From Ereboglobus sp. PH5-10 (GTDB taxonomy: Bacteria; Verrucomicrobiota; Verrucomicrobiia; Opitutales; Opitutaceae): a DNA stretch of 64,000 nt. Location of the stretch: positions 1-64,000 of the forward strand of contig NZ_JAQFIP010000002.1 in assembly GCF_029504735.1 (NCBI RefSeq). The letters are read 5' to 3'. The notes beneath the pieces are model-generated. The model did not search any database. It saw only the letters and a program-made list of their open reading frames with translations, and was not told the DNA's origin. Shown piece after piece: positions 34,588-43,328 of the stretch (its first letter is position 1; every line of letters starts with the position of its first letter). The translations under genes were made by a program, and so were the position numbers.

Positions 34588-34683
34588 GCGGCGGAAGGGT
34601 GAAGAGTGAATGGTGACGGGTGAAAACGGAAGAAGTGCGCTTTTTCCTCACTCTTTCTTTTTCAGGTTTCACTCTTCCGCGCA
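34588..34683. repeat. Inverted GTGAAGA/ACTCTTC repeat between two redox genes
   Basis: Left part GCGGAAGGGTGAAGAGTGAA, right part ends TTTCACTCTTCCGCGC. The arms are GTGAAGR heptamers and their inverse. Confidence 0.75.
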
Positions 34684-34688
34684 GCGGC

Positions 34689-35228
34689 TCAGGCGCAAAT
34701 GGAGGCTTGGATTTCGCGGGCTTTTTCGGGGGTGGTGAGTTTTTCGACGAGCACCAGTCCGAAGTCGATGGCGGTGCCGGCGCCGCGCGAGGTGATGATG
34801 TTGGCGTCAACAACAACGCGTTCTTGCATGAGCGCGGTGGGGAGTTCGTTGAGGACGGATGTGTGGCAGGTGTAGCGGAGGCCGGCGAGGAGGCCGGCGT
34901 CGTTGAGGACGGTGGGCGCGGCGCAGATGGCGGCGAGCCAGTGGCCGGCCCCGGCGTGGGCGCGCACGAGCGCGGAGACGCGCGGATCGGCGCGGAGGAG
35001 TTTCACGCCGGGGCCGCCGGGGATGAGGAGCATGTCGCGAAGTTTTTCCGAATTTGCGGAAAGTGTGGCGTCGGCTTGGATTGTGATGCCGTTGCGGCCG
35101 TTCACGGAGAGGGTTTCCGTGAGCGAGGCGGTGGTGACCCCGACTCCGGCGCGGCGGAGCATGTCGATGGGGGCGATGGCTTCGAGTTCCTCAAAGCCTT
35201 CCGGCAATAGTGCAAGGACTGTTGGCAT
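34689..35228 (-). CDS. DJ-1/PfpI family protein
   Basis: The 179-residue protein shows the DJ-1 pattern: the catalytic-site Glu in LLPEGFEELEA, GGPG in the middle, the nucleophilic Cys in LAAICAAPTVL near residue 100, and a TSRGAGTAIDF ending. Members include YajL-type chaperones and deglycases or glyoxalases; the length and motifs fit the YajL/ThiJ branch. The start at 35228 was chosen because the upstream open frame is repeat sequence. It follows the disulfide oxidoreductase region and may take part in thiol or carbonyl stress defence (inference). Confidence 0.88.
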   Translation of the reverse strand: MPTVLALLPEGFEELEAIAPIDMLRRAGVGVTTASLTETLSVNGRNGITIQADATLSANSEKLRDMLLIPGGPGVKLLRADPRVSALVRAHAGAGHWLAAICAAPTVLNDAGLLAGLRYTCHTSVLNELPTALMQERVVVDANIITSRGAGTAIDFGLVLVEKLTTPEKAREIQASICA

Positions 35229-35238
35229 GATGGGTGTG

Positions 35239-35315
35239 AAAACGGAAGGAGTTAGGATGTAGGAGTCAGGAGTCAGAATACAAGAGTCAGGAGTTGAATA
35301 ATGGTGAAGTGTGGA
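35239..35315. repeat. AGTCAGG-type heptamer repeat
   Basis: Several AGGAGTC/GGAGTCA heptamers run through this spacer. The same heptamers occur at 41228-41275 and, inverted, at 43902-43951. Confidence 0.75.
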
Positions 35316-35385
35316 AACAAGACTACACAGAATGAGGGCGGTTGCACTCGGAAAGTTTGAGGGGGCGGCTCGGGACGGGCTGCGC

Positions 35386-35414
35386 AAAAAAGCCGAGCGG
35401 GGGCTCGGCTTTTT
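35386..35414 (-). terminator. Rho-independent terminator of the RpoD-type sigma gene
   Basis: A strong hairpin (AAAAAGCCGAGC paired with GCTCGGCTTTTT, short G-rich loop) lies 25 bp after the sigma-factor stop. Read on the minus strand it ends in a T run. Confidence 0.85.
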
Positions 35415-35438
35415 CCGGGACGCGGGTGCGCGAGGGTT

Positions 35439-36515
35439 TTAGGAGACCGATTGTGTGTTGGCCTCGATGAACTCGCGGATGACCTCCATGCGTTTGCGCT
35501 GGCGCGTTTCCTCGGCGACTTCGGCGCGCGAGCGCAGGGCCTCGTTTTGCGCCATGGCTTTTCGCATTTTTATGAGGGCGGAGTTTTGCAACTGCCGGAT
35601 GCGTTCGCGTGTGATGCGGAATTTCACGCCGATTTCCTCAAGGGTCATTTCGTTGAGCCCTTCGAGGCCAAAGCGCAGTTTGATGATTTCGGCTTCGCGC
35701 GGGTCGAGCGCGTTGATCATGTTGCGGAGATCGATGCTAAGATTGCGCGCGCGCAGGCTGTCGAACGGGTCCGCGGTGTTTTCGTCGCCAATGAGTTCCC
35801 CAAGGGGCGCCGAGTCGCTGTCGCTGCCGACGGGGGCGTCGAGCGAGCTTGGGCGGGCGCTGACGGATTTGAGGTGCGTGACCTTGGCGGTCGGAATCTG
35901 GAGTTCGGCGGCGAGCTCCTCGTCGGTCGGCTCGCGTCCGAGTTCCTCGCTGAGCGCGTGGGCGGCGCGGCGGAGTTTTGAGATTTTTTCGACGAGATGG
36001 ACGGGCAGGCGGATCGTTTTGCTTTGGTTGGCGAGGGCGCGCTTGATCGATTGTTTGATCCACCACGCGGCGTAGGTGGAGAGTTTTCCGCCCTTGTCGG
36101 GGTCAAAGCGCTCGACGGCCTTGATTAGGCCGATGTTGCCCTCGCTAATGAGGTCGAGGAAGGGGAGGCCGAAGTCCTTGTAATCGCGGGCGATTCTCAC
36201 GACGAGTCGGAGGTTGGCCTTGATCATGTGGTCGCGGGCTTCCTTGTCGCCGCTGAGGACGCGGCGGGCGAGGGCGGTTTCCTCCTCCAAGCTAAGAAGC
36301 GGCGTCCTGCCGATTTCCTGCAAGTAGAGTTGCAGGTTGCTTCGTCCGGCGGACTCGGTCTCGACGGAGGGGGCCTCGTATTTTTCAAGAAACGACGGCG
36401 GCGCATCCGGCGATGGCATGCGGTTTGGCGCGAAGGGGGGTGTGGTTGTCAGTTCGGTTTCATCATGCTGTGCATGTGTGTTATTTTGGTATGGTTGATT
36501 GAACATGGGCTGCAT
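35439..36515 (-). CDS. RNA polymerase sigma factor, RpoD/SigA family
   Basis: The 358-residue protein contains sigma-70 region 1.2 (LQLYLQEIGRTPLLSLEEE), region 2 with the -10 recognition helix (STYAAWWIKQSIKRALANQSKTIRLPVH), region 3 and region 4 (LEEIGVKFRITRERIRQLQNSALIKMR). There is no long acidic region 1.1, so it resembles short SigA or an RpoD-like alternative factor. A housekeeping role is likely but not provable here. ATG 36515 and ATG 36506 are both possible starts; neither has a Shine-Dalgarno. Confidence 0.9.
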   Translation of the reverse strand: MQPMFNQPYQNNTHAQHDETELTTTPPFAPNRMPSPDAPPSFLEKYEAPSVETESAGRSNLQLYLQEIGRTPLLSLEEETALARRVLSGDKEARDHMIKANLRLVVRIARDYKDFGLPFLDLISEGNIGLIKAVERFDPDKGGKLSTYAAWWIKQSIKRALANQSKTIRLPVHLVEKISKLRRAAHALSEELGREPTDEELAAELQIPTAKVTHLKSVSARPSSLDAPVGSDSDSAPLGELIGDENTADPFDSLRARNLSIDLRNMINALDPREAEIIKLRFGLEGLNEMTLEEIGVKFRITRERIRQLQNSALIKMRKAMAQNEALRSRAEVAEETRQRKRMEVIREFIEANTQSVS

Positions 36516-36832
36516 TTCTACGTGTGTTTGAGTGCTTTTGTGGGCGCGCCACTGATGTTACTCGATTTAAAAATGCGCAAAAAATTGTTAATAAATCGCG
36601 ATTTGGCAGGTGTTTATATTTTATTTACAATTTCGCGCGGAAAGTCGGGCGCCAAGTGGGGGTAAATACCAAGAATCGTGTGTGAGTGCCTGCGACGTGT
36701 GCGCTGGAATCCGTGGAGGCAAACATAACAGCACTTGTTTGCGCCTAAATTGCTGAAAAAGGCGGAGCGTTCGTTTTTGGGCTCAATGTATTTGCATGGC
36801 GGGCTTCCAGCCTTCAATGATTCCGCCAATTC
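36516..36832. other. Divergent regulatory spacer between the sigma gene and corC
   Basis: This 317-bp AT-richer spacer separates the sigma gene and corC, which are transcribed away from each other. It contains one good sigma-70 promoter toward corC (36603-36631). Its remaining sequence shows no convincing gene; a short minus-strand open frame at 36614-36829 has no recognisable features. Confidence 0.5.
36603..36631 (+). promoter_or_regulatory. Predicted sigma-70 promoter upstream of corC
   Basis: TTGGCA and TACAAT are separated by 17 bp, each box one base from consensus. It points toward corC and would give a 5' leader of roughly 195 nt. It is supported by the AT-rich context, without transcription data. 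Confidence 0.5.
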
Positions 36833-38152
36833 ATGACCAGCCTTTCAACAGAACTTTTTGTCATTTTCCTTTTGTTGCTGGCCAACGGCTTTTTTGCGCT
36901 CGCGGAGATTGCAGTCGTCTCGGCCCGCAAGGCCCGCCTGAAGCAACTCGCCGACGAGGGCAAGGCGCGCGCTGCGGTCGCGCTCGCCACGGCGATCTCG
37001 CCGACCCGCTTCCTGTCCACCGTGCAAATCGGAATCACGCTGATCGGTTACACGAATGTCGCGTTCAGTAGCGAGACTGTCGGCAGGAAACTGGATGTGT
37101 TGCTGGCGCAGGTGTCGTGGATGCCGGCGTTCACCCGGGAAATCGCCATCGCGCTGGTTGTTGTCGTGCTGACGCTCGGCACGGTTGTCTTGGGCGAGCT
37201 GGTGCCGAAACGGATCGCGCTTGCGTATCCCGAGCGCATCGCGATGTGGACGGCGCCCATCCTCAACAAGCTCGCGGTCGTGGTCTCGCCGGTTGTCGCG
37301 TTGCTGTCATATTTGACCGAGGGATTCCTGCGTATTTTCGGACTGAACAAGGCGCCGAAGGACGCGCCCGTCTCGGACGAGGAGGTCAACATACTCATCG
37401 AGCAGGGATTGCACGCGGGCGTGTTCAACAAGGCCGAGCAGGAAATGGTGGAAGGCGTGCTCGAACTCGACCAGATGGCCGTGACCGCGATCATGACGCC
37501 CCGCCCGAAGATTGTTTTTCTCAACCTCGACGACACCGAGGAGGTGAACTGGCGCAAAATCGTGGCGAGCGGCCATTCGTATTTTCCCGTTTACCAAGGC
37601 AGCCGCGATCATGTGCTCGGCATGATCGCCGTGAAGGCGCTCTGGGCGCATTCGGCGATCGGGTTAAAAACCAATTTGAAGGACCTGCTCGTTTCGCCGC
37701 TGGTGGTGCCCGAGACGATGATGGCGATGCACCTCCTGGAGTCGTTCAAGAAGACCGGCAAGCACATCGCGCTTATAACCGACGAGTTCGGCGCGATCCA
37801 GGGGCTCGTCACGCTCATTGACGTGCTCGAGGCGATTGTCGGCGACCTGCCCGCGCAGGACAGCCGCGAGGCGCCCGCATCGAAACAGCGCGAGGACGGC
37901 TCGTGGCTGATCGACGCCACTCTGACCACGGGCGACTTAAAATCGCTGCTCAACATCGACGAGCTTCCCCACGAGGAGGAGGCGGATTTTCAAACGCTCG
38001 GCGGTTTCATGGTGACGAATTTCGGACGCATTCCCGCGTCCGGGGACTTCTTTGAATACGCGGGCTGGCGCTTCGAAATCGTGGACATGGACCGCCACCG
38101 CGTGGACAAGGTGCTCGTGAGCAAAGTGGATGCGGGCGCGGCGGAGAAGTAG
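36833..38152 (+). CDS. CorC/HlyC-type transporter-associated protein (DUF21-CBS)
   Basis: The 439-residue inner-membrane protein has a DUF21 domain with four hydrophobic segments (FVIFLLLLANGFFALAEIAVVSA at the start). A tandem CBS pair follows (about residues 205-330, with VTAIMTPRPKIVFL and ALITDEFGAIQGLVTLIDVLEAIVGD), then a C-terminal CorC_HlyC domain. Family members take part in Mg2+/Co2+ or other cation transport and resistance. The older haemolysin label does not imply toxicity. The direct substrate is unknown. Confidence 0.9.
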   Translation: MTSLSTELFVIFLLLLANGFFALAEIAVVSARKARLKQLADEGKARAAVALATAISPTRFLSTVQIGITLIGYTNVAFSSETVGRKLDVLLAQVSWMPAFTREIAIALVVVVLTLGTVVLGELVPKRIALAYPERIAMWTAPILNKLAVVVSPVVALLSYLTEGFLRIFGLNKAPKDAPVSDEEVNILIEQGLHAGVFNKAEQEMVEGVLELDQMAVTAIMTPRPKIVFLNLDDTEEVNWRKIVASGHSYFPVYQGSRDHVLGMIAVKALWAHSAIGLKTNLKDLLVSPLVVPETMMAMHLLESFKKTGKHIALITDEFGAIQGLVTLIDVLEAIVGDLPAQDSREAPASKQREDGSWLIDATLTTGDLKSLLNIDELPHEEEADFQTLGGFMVTNFGRIPASGDFFEYAGWRFEIVDMDRHRVDKVLVSKVDAGAAEK

Positions 38153-38252
38153 CAACGCCTTCCGCAATATGGTTCATGGTTGGCGATGGCGGAAAATGCC
38201 TCGCGTATTCAGTTTTCGAATACATGATTCAAGGGGCGTGGATCTTCGATTG

Positions 38253-38354
38253 CGCAACCCTTTCAGGGTTGTGTGCGTTTTTTTCCAATTCCCCAGGGTG
38301 GCTTGCGCTTCGCTGCAGCAACCCTGGGCTGTCTTATGGAAGCCCGTTGGGCTT
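38253..38354. repeat. Cluster of three small palindromes after corC
   Basis: GCAACCCTTTCAGGGTTG (38254-38271), a longer CCCAGGGT/ACCCTGGG hairpin with a GCGCTTCGC inner stem (about 38292-38328), and AAGCCCGTTGGGCTT (38340-38354) follow each other. No gene is evident between corC and fmt (38153-38512). Confidence 0.75.
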
Positions 38355-38440
38355 CAATACCGATGTTTTATAAAAGTGTTTGGGTGGATGCGGTTGCCAA
38401 GTGCGCCAATCGGTCGAAGCGTTCGTTTTCCACCATGGTG

Positions 38441-38517
38441 CGTAGGGGCGTCGCTTGCGACGCCCGTGAACGGCGCGCATTGTCCCCAAGCAGGGCGTCG
38501 CTTGCGACGCCCCTACG
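38441..38517. repeat. Palindromic element at the fmt 3' end
   Basis: Inverted copies of CGTAGGGGCGTCGC...GCGACGCCC at 38441-38466 and 38493-38517; each copy is itself palindromic. The fmt stop codon (TAG, 38513-38515) lies in the right arm. Confidence 0.88.
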
Positions 38518-39589
38518 AGAGTAATTTCGTCATGGGTTGCGAGCTCAGTAGCGTGCCGGGGCTGATGGAACATTTAATCTGGTAGTCGGCCGCGGGAACC
38601 ATTTTGCCGTATGGGCGTTGCAGGCGGTGAATGCGAAGGATGCCGTCGGCAGTGGCGATGTGGATGATGCTGGTGTCAGAGGGAAGGATAGTGCCGGGCG
38701 GGAGCGGATCCGCCGTGCCAGCCAATCCGCCGGCTGCCCACATCAGCGTATTGCCAAATGACACGCAACTGACCTTGCCCTTGTAACCCGACAGTATGCG
38801 CATCCATGTGGGAATGGTCCATTCCACGCTATCCGCCTGGCCGAATTTTATCGGGTGGGTGCCGTTGATTTCGACGCTGCACGCTGGCCACGGATAAAGG
38901 CCGTTGATGCGGGCGGCGAGCACGGCGGCGGGGACGTTGAAATCGAGCGCGCTATCGGCCTTGTCAAGGCGCCGGCAAAAGGTGGCGTCCGCCTCGTTTT
39001 GTTCGGTGAACTGAAGCCCGCCGGTTGCGAGTCGGGGAAGCGCGCGGGCGATGAGGGGGACGCAGGCGGCGGCGAGTTTTTGCTCCACGTCGAGCGCCGT
39101 ATCCAGATTTTCGATACGAACGCGCTCGACATCGGCGACGGGGCCGGCGTCGAGTTTACGGACGATGCGCATGAGCGAGACGCCGGTTTCGCGCTCGCCG
39201 CACGCGATGGCGGTCTGGATGGGCGACGCGCCGCGATACTTGGGAAGCAGCGAGGTGTGGAGGTTGAGCGTGCCGAGGCGGGGCGTGTTGATGAAGTCGT
39301 CGCGCAGGATGTGCCCGTAGGCCATGACGAGCGAGAGGTCGGGCGCGAGCGAGGCGAGTTCGGCGCGGGTTTCACCGGTGAGTTTTTCCGGCTGGTGCAC
39401 GGGGATGCCGTGCTCGAGCGCCCACGTTTTTATGGCGTTGGGCCGGATTTTCATGCCGCGCCCCGAGGGGCGGTCGGGCTGCGTGTAAACCGCGACGATG
39501 CGCGCGTGCTGTGCGCCGTCGGCGCCGGCGATCCAGTTGAGAAGCGGCAGGGCGATGGGATCGGAACCCATGAAAACGATGCGAAGCAT
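38513..39589 (-). CDS. fmt: Methionyl-tRNA formyltransferase
   Basis: The 358-residue enzyme formylates initiator Met-tRNA. It has the Rossmann N-terminus (MLRIVFMGSDPIALPLL), the folate-site signature (SLLPKYRGASPIQTAIACGE), the catalytic Asn/His in LNLHTSLLPKYRG, and the C-terminal oligonucleotide-binding domain (INGLYPWPACSVE). The length is slightly above the usual 310-320; the last residues before the stop come from sequence bordering the palindromic element. No def gene is adjacent. Confidence 0.94.
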   Translation of the reverse strand: MLRIVFMGSDPIALPLLNWIAGADGAQHARIVAVYTQPDRPSGRGMKIRPNAIKTWALEHGIPVHQPEKLTGETRAELASLAPDLSLVMAYGHILRDDFINTPRLGTLNLHTSLLPKYRGASPIQTAIACGERETGVSLMRIVRKLDAGPVADVERVRIENLDTALDVEQKLAAACVPLIARALPRLATGGLQFTEQNEADATFCRRLDKADSALDFNVPAAVLAARINGLYPWPACSVEINGTHPIKFGQADSVEWTIPTWMRILSGYKGKVSCVSFGNTLMWAAGGLAGTADPLPPGTILPSDTSIIHIATADGILRIHRLQRPYGKMVPAADYQIKCSISPGTLLSSQPMTKLLS

Positions 39590-39591
39590 GG

Positions 39592-39626
39592 AGAAGGGTG
39601 AAGAGTGAATGGTGAAGAGTGAAAGA
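39592..39626. repeat. GTGAAGA heptamers upstream of fmt
   Basis: Tandem GGTGAAGAGTGAA units lie directly upstream of the fmt start, in the same family as the heptamers at 32932-32963. Confidence 0.75.
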
Positions 39627-39685
39627 AAGGCACTGCGGCCGGGATAGTGACTCGTGCGTTCGACAATTTAAGCCGCTGTGAGTAA

Positions 39686-41218
39686 TCAGTCCTCGATTGT
39701 TTCGAAAGGTTGGAAGTCGTCGTCATCGCCGCCGGGAGTTTCGCCGGCGGGCGAGTTTTTGCGGAGGCGGGCGAGGTGCGCGCGTTTTTCGTCGCTGTAT
39801 TTGCCGACGCGCTCGGGGTCGATTTTTTTGCCGACGAGGTCGAAATAAACGGGGCAGCCGTGGAGATCGAATTCGTTGATAACGCCGGCCTCCAGGTAGC
39901 GGCGGTAGTTTTCGGCGAGGTTTCCCTCGCGGTTGCAGAAAATTTTTATCCGGAAGGGGTGGTTGCTGGTTTGCGTGGCGTAGTAGATGCGGAAGCGGCG
40001 GCCGGCGACGGCGGGCGGCGGTGTGCGCTCGGCGAGGTGGACGATGAGTTTGTTGAGTCGCGCGGTGGGGATTTTTTTATCGAGGACGCGATGCAGTTTC
40101 ACGGCGCTGTTTAACATGCGCGACACTTCGTAGCCGCTCATGGCCGAGACAAAGATGAGGGGCGCGCCGGGCGTGAAGTAGAGGCGCTCGAACACGGCTT
40201 TCTCGTATTTCTCTCGGTATTCGCGCTCATCCTTGAATCCGCGCAGCGCGGTGCCGGCGGTCGTGCCGTCGGCGAACGCCTTGTGCACGAGATCCCATTT
40301 GTTGACGACGACGATGATGGGTTTGTGCTCCTTGATGGCTTCGCCGGCGATGGCCTTGTCCTGCTGGGTGACGCCTTCCATGGCGTCGAGAACCACAAAG
40401 ACGACGTCGGTTTCCTTGATCGAGTCGAGCGAGCGGAGGCGCGAAAAATATTCGACGGGCGATGCGAGCTTGGTCGCGGCCTTGATGCCGGCGGTGTCGA
40501 TGAGGCGGAAGGGGTGGAGTTTTTTGTCGCGTCCCCGGAATTGGAAGTCGTAGGTGACCGCGTCGCGCGTGGTGCCGGGCACGTCGCTGACGATGAGGCG
40601 GTCGGAGCGGAGGAGGCGGTTGGAGAGCGAGGATTTGCCGACATTGGGGCGCCCGATGAAGCAGACGCAGAGAGGTTTCGGCGCGCCATCTTGTGTTTCT
40701 ACCGCCTCGCCGGTGTCGCTGGCGTCGAGGTGTTGTTTTATCGCGGTGCGAAGGTCGGTTTCGCCGCGTCCGTGCTCGGCGGAGATGAAGAGGGGCTCGC
40801 CGAGGCCGAGGCGGTAGGCTTCGGCGACGTCGATTTTTTCCTCGCCGAAATCGGCCTTGTTCACAACGAGGAGCACGGGCTTTTTGCCTTTGCGCAGCTC
40901 GGCGGCGATGCGTGTGTCGAGCGCGGTGAGGCCCTCGAGTCCGTCGACGACAAAGAGGATGAGCGTGGCGGTGTCGATGGCGAAGGAGACTTGTTTTTCG
41001 GACGCGGCGATGAGTTGCGCGGGCGTCTCTCCGCCCTTGAGCCCGAGTCCGCCGGTGTCCTGGAGCGTGTAGTCGCCGTCGGCGATGCGCGTGGTGACGA
41101 CGTCGCGCGTGATGCCGGGCTTGTCGTGGACAATGGAAATGCGTTTGCGCGCGAGCCTGTTGAAGAGGCGGCTTTTGCCGACATTGGGACGACCTACGAT
41201 GACAACGGAGCGGGACAT
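39686..41218 (-). CDS. der: Ribosome assembly GTPase Der (EngA)
   Basis: The 510-residue protein has two tandem GTPase domains. The G1 motifs are GRPNVGKSRLF and GRPNVGKSSLS; the G3 motifs are DTGG and DTAG; NKAD and NKWD are the G4 motifs. A C-terminal KH-like domain follows (about residues 370-470). Der is essential for 50S subunit maturation. The C-terminal 40 residues are charged and acidic, a common variable tail. Confidence 0.96.
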   Translation of the reverse strand: MSRSVVIVGRPNVGKSRLFNRLARKRISIVHDKPGITRDVVTTRIADGDYTLQDTGGLGLKGGETPAQLIAASEKQVSFAIDTATLILFVVDGLEGLTALDTRIAAELRKGKKPVLLVVNKADFGEEKIDVAEAYRLGLGEPLFISAEHGRGETDLRTAIKQHLDASDTGEAVETQDGAPKPLCVCFIGRPNVGKSSLSNRLLRSDRLIVSDVPGTTRDAVTYDFQFRGRDKKLHPFRLIDTAGIKAATKLASPVEYFSRLRSLDSIKETDVVFVVLDAMEGVTQQDKAIAGEAIKEHKPIIVVVNKWDLVHKAFADGTTAGTALRGFKDEREYREKYEKAVFERLYFTPGAPLIFVSAMSGYEVSRMLNSAVKLHRVLDKKIPTARLNKLIVHLAERTPPPAVAGRRFRIYYATQTSNHPFRIKIFCNREGNLAENYRRYLEAGVINEFDLHGCPVYFDLVGKKIDPERVGKYSDEKRAHLARLRKNSPAGETPGGDDDDFQPFETIED

Positions 41219-41227
41219 GGGAAAAAA

Positions 41228-41275
41228 GGAGTCAGGATTCAGAATACAGGAGTCAGGAGGGCGCTGCCGCGCCGA
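41228..41275. repeat. AGTCAGG heptamers with GGCGCTGCCGCGCC core
   Basis: AGTCAGG-type heptamers abut a GC-rich core. A stretch of 27 bp (41247-41273) is the exact reverse complement of 43905-43931. Confidence 0.88.
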
Positions 41276-41383
41276 AAGTTTTTTAATGATGAGATTTGGT
41301 TTGAGACACTGGCGATCCGGCTCTCCGGCCTTTGGCTTTCTGATTCAGCCTTTCAGCCGTTCAGTTCTTCAGCCCTTCCTTCG

Positions 41384-41812
41384 CTACGCTCCGGCCTGGG
41401 TGTCGAAGGTGACTTTGTTTAGGTTGTTCTGCTTGAGATCGTCGATCAGCGAAATGATTTTTTGATAGGGCACGTTGCCGTCGGCGCGGATACGGATGAC
41501 GATGTTTGCCGGGTTTGCGCCAAGGGCCTTGAGGCGGGTGCGGAGTTCGCTGAGCGTGACCAGTTGTTGATCGATGAAGTAGTCGCCTTGTTCGCGGATG
41601 GTGACGGCGATGAATTGGGTTTTCGGGTCGGGCTTCAGGCCTTCGGACGGAGATTGGATGGGCAGGTTTACGGGAATGGTTTGCTCCTGGTTGATCAGGG
41701 GCGTGGCGATCATGAAAATGATCAGAAGCGTGAAGCCGAGGTCGATCAGGTTGGTGACGTTCAACTCTGCGATCGGGTGCGACTGGCGCGGGCGTCTGAC
41801 AAAACGGGACAT
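41384..41812 (-). CDS. exbD: ExbD/TolR-family biopolymer transport protein
   Basis: The 142-residue protein has a cytoplasmic N-terminus, one membrane segment containing the conserved Asp (NVTNLIDLGFTLLIIFMIATPL), and a periplasmic domain. With ExbB it uses the proton gradient to energise TonB or Tol functions at the outer membrane. It lies downstream of exbB across a 126-bp repeat-containing spacer. No tonB or tolA is in the window. The last codons read into repeat-rich sequence with TTCAGCC units. Confidence 0.9.
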   Translation of the reverse strand: MSRFVRRPRQSHPIAELNVTNLIDLGFTLLIIFMIATPLINQEQTIPVNLPIQSPSEGLKPDPKTQFIAVTIREQGDYFIDQQLVTLSELRTRLKALGANPANIVIRIRADGNVPYQKIISLIDDLKQNNLNKVTFDTQAGA

Positions 41813-41818
41813 TGTGGT

Positions 41819-41936
41819 GGAAGTTCTGAAGTTCTGAAAACCTGAATGCTGAATTTCGGAACTTCGTCGGTGTGAGATTTGTGGTGTCTGGGATGATTTT
41901 TTCAGCCTTCAGGCCTTCAGGTTTTCAGGCTTTTCC
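41819..41936. repeat. TTCTGAA/TTCAGG repeats between exbB and exbD
   Basis: The left part holds AAGTTCTGAAGTTCTGAA and the right part TTCAGCCTTCAGGCCTTCAGG, together able to form an imperfect hairpin. The repeat fills the whole spacer between the two genes. Confidence 0.7.
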
Positions 41937-41938
41937 CC

Positions 41939-42625
41939 TTATTGTGATTCGAGCTCGATGCGGTCGGAGAGGGAGCTGGCGAAGTTTTCGAGCTCGGTGA
42001 TGAGGCGTTTGTTGTTTGAGAAAAGATAATTGTATCCGAACATCGAGGGAATCGCGACCACGAGGCCGGCGACCGTGGTGAGGAGCGCGGAGGCGACGCC
42101 CGGCGCGAGGGTCTGGATGCTGGCGGTTTGCTGCACGGTAACGGCGTTGAAGGATTCCATGACGCCCCAGACGGTGCCGAGCAGCCCGAGGAAGGGCGCG
42201 CCGGACACGATCGAGGCGAGAAACACCATGCTCGACTCATAGTTGAGGATCTGGCGCGAGAGGGCGCGCTGGAGGGCGTTTTCGGTGTGCTCGAGACGGT
42301 ATTGTTTTGTGTCGATTCCCTTGGCCTTGCCGATCTCGGCGGCGCGCCAGTAGGCGTTGATTGCGTCGGCGAAAAGGTCGCCGTAGGGGATCGAGCGTTT
42401 GTTGCGGTAGGACTCGGGGAGATCGAGCAGCGATCGCTGGTCGCGGAGGTGCTGGTCGAAGGCGAGATTGAGCCGGCGGAGTTGCGCGAGGTCGTTGCGT
42501 TTGCCGATCATCACGGCCCATGCGATGATGCTGGCCACGGCGAGCCCGCACACGATGACCTTGCCGACAAGATCGCAGCGCATGAACACATCAACAACGG
42601 AAATACTTGCCAGGATCGAATACAT
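41939..42625 (-). CDS. exbB: ExbB/TolQ/MotA-family proton channel
   Basis: The 228-residue protein has three membrane segments: near residues 20-40 (VIVCGLAVASIIAWAVM), about 140-165 (MVFLASIVSGAPFLGLLGTVWG) and about 180-205 (ALLTTVAGLVVAIPSMFGY). The conserved GLLGTVWGV and LLTTVAGL signatures are present. It forms the pentameric proton channel that works with ExbD. It is divergent from ribH. Confidence 0.92.
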   Translation of the reverse strand: MYSILASISVVDVFMRCDLVGKVIVCGLAVASIIAWAVMIGKRNDLAQLRRLNLAFDQHLRDQRSLLDLPESYRNKRSIPYGDLFADAINAYWRAAEIGKAKGIDTKQYRLEHTENALQRALSRQILNYESSMVFLASIVSGAPFLGLLGTVWGVMESFNAVTVQQTASIQTLAPGVASALLTTVAGLVVAIPSMFGYNYLFSNNKRLITELENFASSLSDRIELESQ

Positions 42626-42848
42626 GAACGTGAAAACAATGAAAATGGTTTGAGTTTTGAAAAACGAAGATTGAAGCGTTGCGGTTTTTGGGGGCGGGCA
42701 TCAACAGGAAAAGGGCGTTTGTGCGCGGTTTTTCTTTGCGGGAGGCGGAATGTGCGCGGGGTTTTTCGCGCGAAGGCGGATCGGGCGCATTTTCGATGTT
42801 GCGCCGCGCGCCCGCCGATTGCACACAGACAGGTTCATTTTTTCACTC

Positions 42849-43328
42849 ATGAGTCTCGACACGCCCAAGCCACAATCCATCAACGGCGCCGCCTTCAAGG
42901 TCGGCATCGTAGCCGCGCGCTTCAACGGCGTGCTCGTCGATGCGCTTCTGCATCAGGCATACGAGACGCTCGTCAGCGCCGGCGTTAAGGAAAAAAACAT
43001 CCGCATCCACCGCGTGCCCGGCTCGAACGAGGCGCCCTCCGCCGTGCAACTGCTCGCCGCCTCGCAAAAGCCCGACGTTCTCATCGCGCTCGGCGTGCTC
43101 ATACGCGGCGACACCATCCACTATGAGGTGATCGCCGACGCCTCCGCGCACGCGCTCCAGCGGGTCGCGCTCGACACGCGCACGCCGGTCATCAACGGCA
43201 TCATTGTCGCCGAAAACCAGCAGCAGGCAAAAACGCGCTGCCTCGGCAAGATCTCGCGCGGTGGCGAGTTCGCGCACACCGCGCTCGAAATGGCCGCGTT
43301 GAAGAAAACCCTTTCCGCAAAAAAATGA
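42849..43328 (+). CDS. ribH: 6,7-dimethyl-8-ribityllumazine synthase
   Basis: The 159-residue enzyme makes lumazine from the ribityl pyrimidine and dihydroxybutanone phosphate, the penultimate riboflavin step. It has GIVAARFNGVLVDALL, the VPGSNEAPSAVQLLA motif, ALGVLIRGDTIHYEVI with the catalytic His, and the RGGEFAHTALEMAAL ending. Its stop overlaps the nusB start. No FMN riboswitch-like structure was seen upstream. The matching ribBX gene is 16 kb away. Confidence 0.95.
   Translation: MSLDTPKPQSINGAAFKVGIVAARFNGVLVDALLHQAYETLVSAGVKEKNIRIHRVPGSNEAPSAVQLLAASQKPDVLIALGVLIRGDTIHYEVIADASAHALQRVALDTRTPVINGIIVAENQQQAKTRCLGKISRGGEFAHTALEMAALKKTLSAKK

Noticed and set aside
42626-42848. FMN riboswitch upstream of ribH
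   Set aside because: No RFN-type conserved stems could be recognised there or upstream of ribBX (59588-59677).
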